Source: Linnemannia schmuckeri (lineage: Eukaryota > Mortierellomycota > Mortierellomycetes > Mortierellales > Mortierellaceae). Taken from it: a stretch of 64,000 nt of DNA. Positions 56,890 to 64,000 of the stretch are shown here, in pieces (the first letter of the stretch is position 1; the number at the start of each line of letters is the position of its first letter). The translations under genes were made by a program, and so were the position numbers. Location of the stretch: the NCBI GenBank assembly GCA_029449235.1, contig JANATG010000014.1:248001-312000 (forward strand), in the 5' to 3' direction. A model generated the notes under the pieces. It had not been told where the DNA came from, made no database searches, and saw only the letters and a list, made by a program, of their open reading frames with translations.

Positions 56890-58237
56890 TTAGGCGAGGA
56901 CCATGAAGGCAACCGAGGCGACAGCGACGGCGGTGGCGGCAAGGGAGCCGGCACGGACGGACGAGGCCGACGAAGGCTTGCCGGGCATGACGACAGTGTT
57001 GGCACCAAAGTTAGCATTGCATGAGTTGACCAAGCTCAAGGTTGAGAAGCGCTCCTGGATCTTGGAGGCCTGGGCACCGCAAGTGTAGCAAGGGTCTATA
57101 TATCGCGTAAAAAGAAGGAAGGGGTCAGAGTTTGATCGACGGTTGCTTTCTTCCTCTTATGTCGTAGGTTGCTTAATTGGCTTGGATTTCTTAGACCCAT
57201 CAGACAATGACCAAAAAAGGAGGTCCAGGATGAATAAAGATGGCGTGAAAAAAAAAAAAAAAAAAGTAAAGGAGACAGTGACAAGGAGAGAGAACAATGA
57301 GAAATGATGTTTTATCCTATAATGAGTGGGTGGGGTATCGGGTATTTTTTGTTCATCTGGACGCCACTTTTTCTGGAGAGAAGAAACCGAACAAAGGGGG
57401 TCGACCAATCGACAGTTTGGTGCCTCCTGAACTGCGCATTGTACCTCACACGACCAATAAACAGGTTCTCGTCAGTCCGCTGTTACTCTCCACGATAGTG
57501 AAGGCTAAACTGAGGAAGAGAGGAAAGGGCAGACAGCTGTGTGTGTTGATCCATGGGTCCATTTGTGAAGAGAGGATGTGAAGTGGTAAAGTAAAAAAAG
57601 CAAGTTGCTGGTTGTTGAGGGATGTGAGAGTGAGGGTGGGAGGCGATTAATTTGGAACCAGGGGAGCGTGTGTCGGAGACGAGAGAGAGCGAGAGGTGAA
57701 GAGGAGAATGAAGGACCATTTGCTCGTGCCTGACTGGACGAGTGTCAGAAATGCGCTGATATTTAAGCACATCGCTACTGTTTGTTTCTCGCTCTTAAGC
57801 GTTTGTGCCTGAAAACCGGTGGCAACAACGAAAGGAAGGAAGCGTGCAAGAGAGAGAGAGAAGAAGAGAAGGAGATAGGGAAGGGAATAGAATACAAGGG
57901 AAGAAAGAAAAAAAAAGGAAAAGCAGTGATGGCAAAGGGAATGAGGATCTTGTTTAGGTTGTTGTTTTGAAAAAAAAAGTTTACCGTAGGCGTCGACGAT
58001 GGACTGCTTGCAGAGGCACTTGTCAGTCGTGCCAGAGGTGTCAGCAGTGACGGGGAAGTTGATGTTGCCGGTGGCAGCGTCGATGGTAATCTGGCACTCT
58101 GAGAGGGCGCTGATCAAAGGAGAGCAGGTTTGCTCGTAGCAAGGGAGAGGGGTCTCGGGCTGGGTAGAAGCATCCTGAGCCGAGACGGTGGCAACGGCGA
58201 CGAGGAGGGTGGCAAGAAGGGCTGTTGAGGTACGCAT
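56890..58237 (-). CDS. Small cysteine-rich secreted protein, probably GPI-anchored
   Basis: Two exons, 58237-57985 and 57095-56890, with an 889-base intron (donor GTAAAC, acceptor ATAG), give 152 residues. A signal peptide (LLATLLVAVATVSAQ) is followed by a short mature region with eight Cys: PCYEQTCSPLISALSECQI, CLCKQ, DPCYTCGAQ and VNSCNANFG. The end has a Ser/Ala linker (KPSSASSVRAGS) and a hydrophobic tail (LAATAVAVASVAFMVLA), the layout of a GPI attachment signal. The eight-Cys spacing recalls CFEM-like proteins but the match is loose, so I leave it unnamed. Expected location: plasma membrane or wall. The second exon is needed for half of the cysteines and for the tail, which supports the long-intron model. 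Confidence 0.8.
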
Positions 58238-61200
58238 GATGAGTGAGTTGTGAATGTTGAAGGAGTGGAGAAGGTGGAAGGAGATTGAAATGAACAAGGG
58301 AATGGACGGGAGAGACGGGAAGTGGTAGAGAAGGAAGGAGGGGGAATGGATCGTGTGTGATGGATGAAGAAGAGAAAAGAAGAAAAGGAAAGAAGAGGAG
58401 AAGTAAATGAAAAGGGAGAAATAGAAGAACATAAGGAAGAGCACGAAAAAGAGAGTTCGGGTGAGGTATATGGTGCAGAGTTCATGTGTTGTATGTCTCG
58501 TGTGTCGAACTACATTGAACTCCCATGAGGAGCACGATTGTCGTTGCACTCTCTCTGTCTCTCTCTTGCTCACACTTACGCTGACCTTGTCCTGACGAGA
58601 GGCACCATGTAGATGACAATCCCGATTGAGAGCAGAAAGGATAAACAAGCGAGACTTGTCCCGACCTGGACGCATTTCTTTCTCGTACCTCCAAGGCCAA
58701 TGCTACTCTTCTTCTTCATTCATGCCTTGCCTCGCTGCTGCTCTGGATGTTGATTACGAGGATGGGATGCTTGTTATTTAATCCAAACTCTGTCGGTCTC
58801 CATACATACTTCTTCGTGTTATCGTCGCTCTGTCCCAGTCCCGTCTCTTTCTTCATATCCATTTCTCTCCTTGCCTTGACTTTCCCCATGCGGACCGAGA
58901 AATAAGGCAATGTTGTTGATTGTATATTTTGTATTGCCATTTCATAAACAAAACATCGTAACGCAACGCCCTCTCACTTTATGATTAGTATTATTCATAT
59001 TTCACGGTTCATCCCAGCCAGTTCTTCTTCTTCCCCCAACTCGACCTTTTTCTTCAACCCAGCTAATTCAGCACGCGCTTGCTCCACAACCACACTCCTC
59101 TCTCTTTCTCTGTCACTTGGAAGCTCTCAAAAAAATATATCATCGGGGACAGACGAGAGGAAGAAGAGAACAGAGGGGAAGAAAAGCAGCCGACCCAACC
59201 AGCAAGCATCCGACCGGAAAACTCTGAGTTGTCCATGCTTATGAATGACTTTTCTGCAGCTTGTTTTTCTTACGTTCTCCTTCTGACGAGAACCCCTTAC
59301 ACACGTCCTACGTCCACACCGTGCTTTGGTCGATATCTATGTCCCATGGAAAGTCATGGAGCAGGTCTGATGGTATACCAAGGAGACAGAAAAGGAGACA
59401 AGTTGACCTTGCCTTGCTCAAAGGAAAAACAGAGAATGAAAAAACGAGTGACCGAAAGGTGAAAAAGGAGATTCGGCCTCTATCTACCTACTTTTCCCCT
59501 TTTCACTAACTTGTTCATGACAAATCAGTAATACGGTTCCTCTCCATCCAAAAAAACTCTCATGGGCTATGTATACAATAATCAACAAAGACAGTTGGAC
59601 TCGCATCTCGGGGGTCTCATTGTAACGAAATATGCATATTGGCCACTGTTGTGTTCAGCGTAACAATGGCTAATAGATAATGTCTAGTTCCTCCTGAGGA
59701 CGACCCACGCCACGATGTCTACAGTTAAGTTCATGGTATATTGTTGATGTTGTTTTGTTACGCATTGCAAAGCTCGGCGCTTCTTTTCATACGAAAAAGA
59801 AACAGAGAGAGAAGGTTACCTCTGGAAGCAGTCGGCTCTCAAGAATACAACAACAGCTTCAAAGTTTTCTCAACCATAATGTGTCCATCCTTCTCCAGAA
59901 GGTGCATTAGTGGCCTGACTTCTTTCTTCTTCTCCACCTTCTTGTCCGAAGTGACCCACCACAAGATTCCTGGAAGGCATTCGAATCAATCCGTTCAGTT
60001 AAAAAACAGACGCAGCAGCAGCAGTAGCAAGGCCAAAGAAAATAAAAAAATAACAGCGAAGTGCTCTCTTTTTTTTTCTGAAAGAGAAGAGAAACAACGA
60101 GAGCTGCGAGGATGACGGACTCACTCGCATATGCTTTTTTGTTTTCTTTTTCTATGGGCGCCACGAACGTATTTCACTCTCAGGCCACTCCTCCATCTCC
60201 CCTGTTTGCCGTAACGATGGTGAGGTTGTCAACCCACCTTCCATTCTCCGTCCACTGCACAATATCCCACTCTTTCAAGGTCATCCTCAATCCATACGAA
60301 CATGAGCAAAACAGCCAAGGCAACGACAAAATCGATAGAAAACACAAACACCAGACGCAACTGACGGGATATCGTAAACAGAAAAGAAGGGGCCGGGCCG
60401 TCTCTCTCTCTACAAACCCCCCATTGTTTCTCCCCTCAGACGCCAACTTACAATCCAGATCTGCTCGCCTCGTTAAAGTAGATTCTTCCTCCCCTCTCCC
60501 CTCTCTTTTGCAAAACACATACTCGCTCACGTACTCTTCTAAGAGTGACACTCCCCGCTTGGGTCCCCTATATCTTAAAGAGCTCACTCGCTCCACCTGT
60601 CGTTTTGTCTTCAGCGCCCATCTTTCTTCAAGAGGTGGAGCATTGGATTGTGGAGAAAACAAACGGACAATTAGAATAAAGCGGCTTGTTCGTCGTTCGT
60701 CGTGTTGACCAGTCATTTGTTTTGTTTGTTTTATAAACGACCTCTTTCCTCTGTGTTCACTCTAACCGCCTTTGGCAGTTTCTTGCACATACACACCAAT
60801 TTCCCACCTATTTCTTTTCATCTTCTCGTCCTCGTCGTGCTTGCTTCGCCTTGACCGACTTTCCTCTCAATCTTGGAGCACAATATCACTGGTTGTTGAG
60901 GAACGACGTTTGTTGAAAGAACGGGCAGTGAGTATCTGCTTATCATCCTTGTGTAGATGCTTTATTTATATGGATCGCTCCAGGCCATTTCCAGCTACCT
61001 ACTGAAGTATGTCTAACTATGGCATCCTATGATGCCTTTGTGTTGTTCTTTTACAATTTTCCATAGTCTGTCCAAGTAACAACAGCTTGCAATGTTCGTC
61101 TTTGCGCCGTCTTCAAATGTTCGCCCATTTTTCAGTAGGCGAACATCTCAGAGCGTAACTACGATCGCACGTGACCTAGGCACCCAAAAAAAAAAAACGA

Positions 61201-61560
61201 ACAAATCTGAACGAAAAACGACCTATAGGAAACCTATCCACCAAGCCTTTCTTTCAAGTATTGACTTGACCTACTTTTCTACATCTACACTCAAAGAACA
61301 TCGCAAGGAAGTGTTTTGTGTATAGTTTTATGGTAAAGCAAGATAGTCTACAGAGTGAAGATAAAATGCCAATGGGTTCTTTTAAGAAAGTGTAGTTTAG
61401 ATGGAGGAGGAGCAGGATGGAAGAGGGTATGGATGAGAGAACAACAAACATAGTATTAAAACATATAGTGAATTACAAAGGGAAGAGAAACTCTTGTGAG
61501 GGTGAAACTACGTATCTCCACAATGCCAATCTTATCTAATAGAAAACAAAATGACGAAGC
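58238..61560. other. Gene-free interval
   Basis: No gene I can support. The minus strand at about 60390-60229 has a frame with a good membrane helix (FVVALAVLLMFVWI) and a short charged tail ending at a stop, but no start or upstream exon could be assigned. The rest has pyrimidine-rich stretches and short frames only. Confidence 0.4.
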
Positions 61561-63219
61561 TTAGAAGGCCATCAAGGCAGCAACACCGACAGCGACAGCG
61601 GCAGCGGCAGAGACGACAGATCCAGAGATGGTCGAGGCAGAGCTCTTGCCATCGCCGCCAGCAGCAGTGGCGGTAGGGTTGGCAGCAGAGGCAGTGCCAG
61701 AGGGAGCGCCGGTGGCAGCGGGAGAGCCAGTGGCGGCGCCGGAGGTGGCACCGGTGGGGGTGACAGGGTTAGCGCCGCCGCCGGGGGAGACGATCTTGCC
61801 AGTGGCACCGGGGTTCTGGCCGACGGGACCGGTGGGGGCCAAGGTACCGGCGTTACCGGCAGCGTCGGTGATGGTGAAGCGGGTGGTCCAGGCATTGACG
61901 CCCTTGTCGCTGGTGACCTGGATGAAGTAGACTATTGTAGATGAAAGATGGACGTATAGAGGAGGATTTGATTAGCAAACTTGAGCAATTGACCGATTGT
62001 TCGTTAGATCCATGGTATGAAAGGAAGGAAGAGAGGGAGACTGGAGAGTGTTGTCTCCGCAAAAAGTATTCTAACTTTCTTGTACTAATGGTATGTGCTC
62101 ACGCGACTATGAACAAAATGCGTCTTTTTTCTTTTTCTGTCTGTGTGCCCACCCATCCACCCATCACTTCAAAACAAGGGATGGACTGTTCTTAGTCCGC
62201 ATCTTGCATCTCTCCACACCATTGTGGGATCAATTGTGTGTTCAGACGAGTACAATCTGCCAGACAACAGGAATATGTTCCTTCTCTCCCTTTTTTCTCT
62301 TTTCCCTGACGGTTGAGACGAACCAAGGAGCTGTGCATATCGAGGTTACCAACAGCTCTTATTATTTTCCCCATTCTCCGTTCTTTTTATCTGCAACTGT
62401 CGTGTGTAGGAGTGTATATATCCAGCACATGATGCACACCGATCGGATCTCAGTTGCCTTCTCTCTCCGCCTTTTTTTCTTTTCTGTTTTTCCTGGTGTT
62501 TAGAGCATGCACGCGACTAGGAAGGATGTGGTTGTAATAAAGTCGTATGTGTTGTATGTGTTGGTGATATCTATATATGCCCTTCATTACTGCTTATTGC
62601 GCTCCCGAATCAATTCATGGACCCCGTCCGTCTGTCCATTGTCGTTAGTATTACTTGTGCTGGTTGTGGTGTCTTGTGTATGTCGGAGGTGTAGTGGTTG
62701 GTTGGTTGGTTGATTGGTCGGTTGGTCGTGTGGGATCAAGGCAAAAAAAAAAAGCGGCTCTCGTAATCGAATACGCTCTTTGAGTCTCAAATATAGCCAG
62801 CCCTCTGAAATGCAATCAAACGCAAAACATAAAACAAACAAAAAGCTAACAAAACAAAAATAACAACGAAGCATCCTGAAGCAAACAGCAAACAAAAGGA
62901 AAGAAGGAAGACTAGACTTACTCTTGCCAATAGGGTCAACAGTGGGAACGGTGTAAGTAACGTTACGGATAGCGTTGGCGTTGACCTTCTCAGCAATGGT
63001 CGCGAGCTTGACCATGACCTGGTCAGAGCCGGTCATGAGGAAGATATCGACGATGGGGTTGGTAGAGAGGGCAGGGGGCTCGGGGTTCTTGTCGTCCCAT
63101 TGGATAGTGACCTTGGAGCCGGGGACCCACTTGGTCTCGCCCCAGGGGTCGATGGGGTTGACGTATGCGGTCGCGTACGAGATCAACGAGCCGACGAGTG
63201 CGAGGGTTGTGAACTTCAT
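61561..63219 (-). CDS. Kre9/Knh1-like GPI-anchored wall protein
   Basis: Two exons, 63219-62922 and 61931-61561, with a 990-base intron (donor GTAAGT, acceptor ATAG), give 222 residues. A signal peptide (TTLALVGSLISYATA) leads into a Kre9/Knh1 N-terminal, beta-sandwich domain: YVNPIDPWGETKWVPGSKVT, IQWDD, VDIFLMTGS, VNANAIRNVTYTVPTVDPIG, then across the intron IYFIQVTSDKGVNAWTTRFT. The C-terminal third is a Pro/Gly/Ala/Thr/Ser linker suited to O-glycosylation, ending in a hydrophobic Ala/Val tail (VVSAAAAVAVGVAALMAF) typical of a GPI signal. Members of this family sit in the wall and affect beta-1,6-glucan. It is related in domain to the 190-residue protein at 6698-8078, which lacks the GPI tail. 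Confidence 0.88.
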
Positions 63220-64000
63220 TTTTCTGTTGCTGTTGTTTGTTGTTTGGTGGTAAGGTGAGAGTGGCGAGGAGGGAAGGGCGGTTGTGTTCGTAAACAAGGG
63301 AAAAGGGTAAAAAGTAACTGGAGGGGAAGTGGAGTCAAGGATGAATGAATGAGAAAACAAAAAAAAAAAAAGAAAAGAGAATGAGAAGGCGAGACAACCC
63401 TTTTATCTGAAAACCCTTTTTTCAGGCACATTCTCACATCGCACAGAAAATTAAATTATCAGCGAGGAGCTATAATTACGATCTCGCTGTTGGTGAAATT
63501 GCTCTCACCCAACTCTCTTTTTTTTCCCTTTCCTATGTGCTTATTCTCTCTCTTTGTTTCTCATTTCTCTCTCTTACCTTCTTGTCAGCCAGCCCATGTG
63601 TCCTCTCGGGGATAACGCATGTAAAAAAAAGGTCTAGTCGCTCTCAATCTCAATCCAAACGCTTTCCCTCTGGCTTGGTTGGTTGGTGTTTTGTTGTTTG
63701 CGTGCTCTTGCGATACTCTTTTCCTTGGCTTGTCTGTCCTGCCTCTTGGGCCTCCTTCCCTCTCTCCACTTGTCTTCTCAATCTGCCTGGAAATAGTTCG
63801 CTTATTTTGTTTATTTGGGAAAGAGTTGAGTCCAGGCGCACTGATATCCTTAATTGGCTGTGTGATCGAGTCGAGTGTGTGTGTTTATGTATGTGTGTGC
63901 GCGGTAGTGCAAGGCAGAGGCGGCGGCGGTGGTGGCGATAGTCGTTATTTTTACTGTTTTGTATGTTTGTGTGGTACTGGTAGGGATGATACAAGAGTAG
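63220..64000. other. Upstream region of the Kre9-like gene
   Basis: Promoter and leader on the minus strand. GATAAAAG reads on that strand near 63400. No gene is supported up to the window edge. Confidence 0.45.

Noticed and set aside
60229..60390. Minus-strand frame with a membrane helix and charged tail
   Set aside because: It looks protein-like, but no start codon, upstream exon or family could be assigned, so it is mentioned only in the gap entry.
1..64000. tRNA, rRNA, riboswitch and CRISPR features
   Set aside because: I looked for B-box-like GGTTCGA sequences, clover-leaf arms and regularly spaced repeats and found none convincing; a covariance-model search would be needed to exclude tRNAs.

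Overview
The window looks like nuclear DNA of a filamentous fungus. Genes lie on both strands, are cut by short GT..AG introns, and encode fungal families: a Chs4/Skt5 chitin synthase regulator, CENP-C/Mif2 with its cupin, malate synthase, Kre9/Knh1-like GPI wall proteins and F-box/LRR proteins. A RecQ4 helicase carrying its own Sld2-like domain, a Crypton/Ndc10-type protein and the style of the F-box genes suggest an early-diverging lineage (Mortierellomycota or a relative) rather than an ascomycete yeast. That assignment is inference. I see no rRNA, tRNA, CRISPR array, phage or bacterial operon.

Layout. 1-8.1 kb: a DUF3712 membrane protein cut by the left edge, a decayed DUF3712 copy joined head to head with a decayed F-box/LRR copy, and a Kre9-like secreted protein. 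12-20.4 kb: nicotinate phosphoribosyltransferase, the Chs4/Skt5 homologue, and a third DUF3712 gene. 21-26.7 kb: a five-exon Ndc10/Crypton-like protein and a secreted protein with an LEA-like tail. 28-35 kb: a myotubularin phosphatase and malate synthase, convergent. 36-49.4 kb: CENP-C (seven exons), an F-box protein, and a 2005-residue Sld2-RecQ4 helicase. 49.5-63.2 kb: an F-box/LRR protein, an M14 carboxypeptidase, a small Cys-rich GPI-type protein and a second Kre9-like protein. The gaps hold promoters, UTRs and simple repeats.

Themes. Cell-wall and surface functions recur (Chs4/Skt5, two Kre9-like proteins, the Cys-rich GPI-type protein, and possibly the DUF3712 membrane protein). Chromosome biology forms a second theme (CENP-C, Sld2-RecQ4, Ndc10-like). 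The most unusual items are the Ndc10-like protein, which seems to have lost recombinase catalytic residues and gained a Gln/His-rich tail, and the Sld2-RecQ4 fusion.

Exon joins were placed by hand by matching reading phase to GT..AG signals and to protein family patterns. No transcript or database was consulted. In all, 31 introns were modelled; 26 end in TAG and 5 in CAG.
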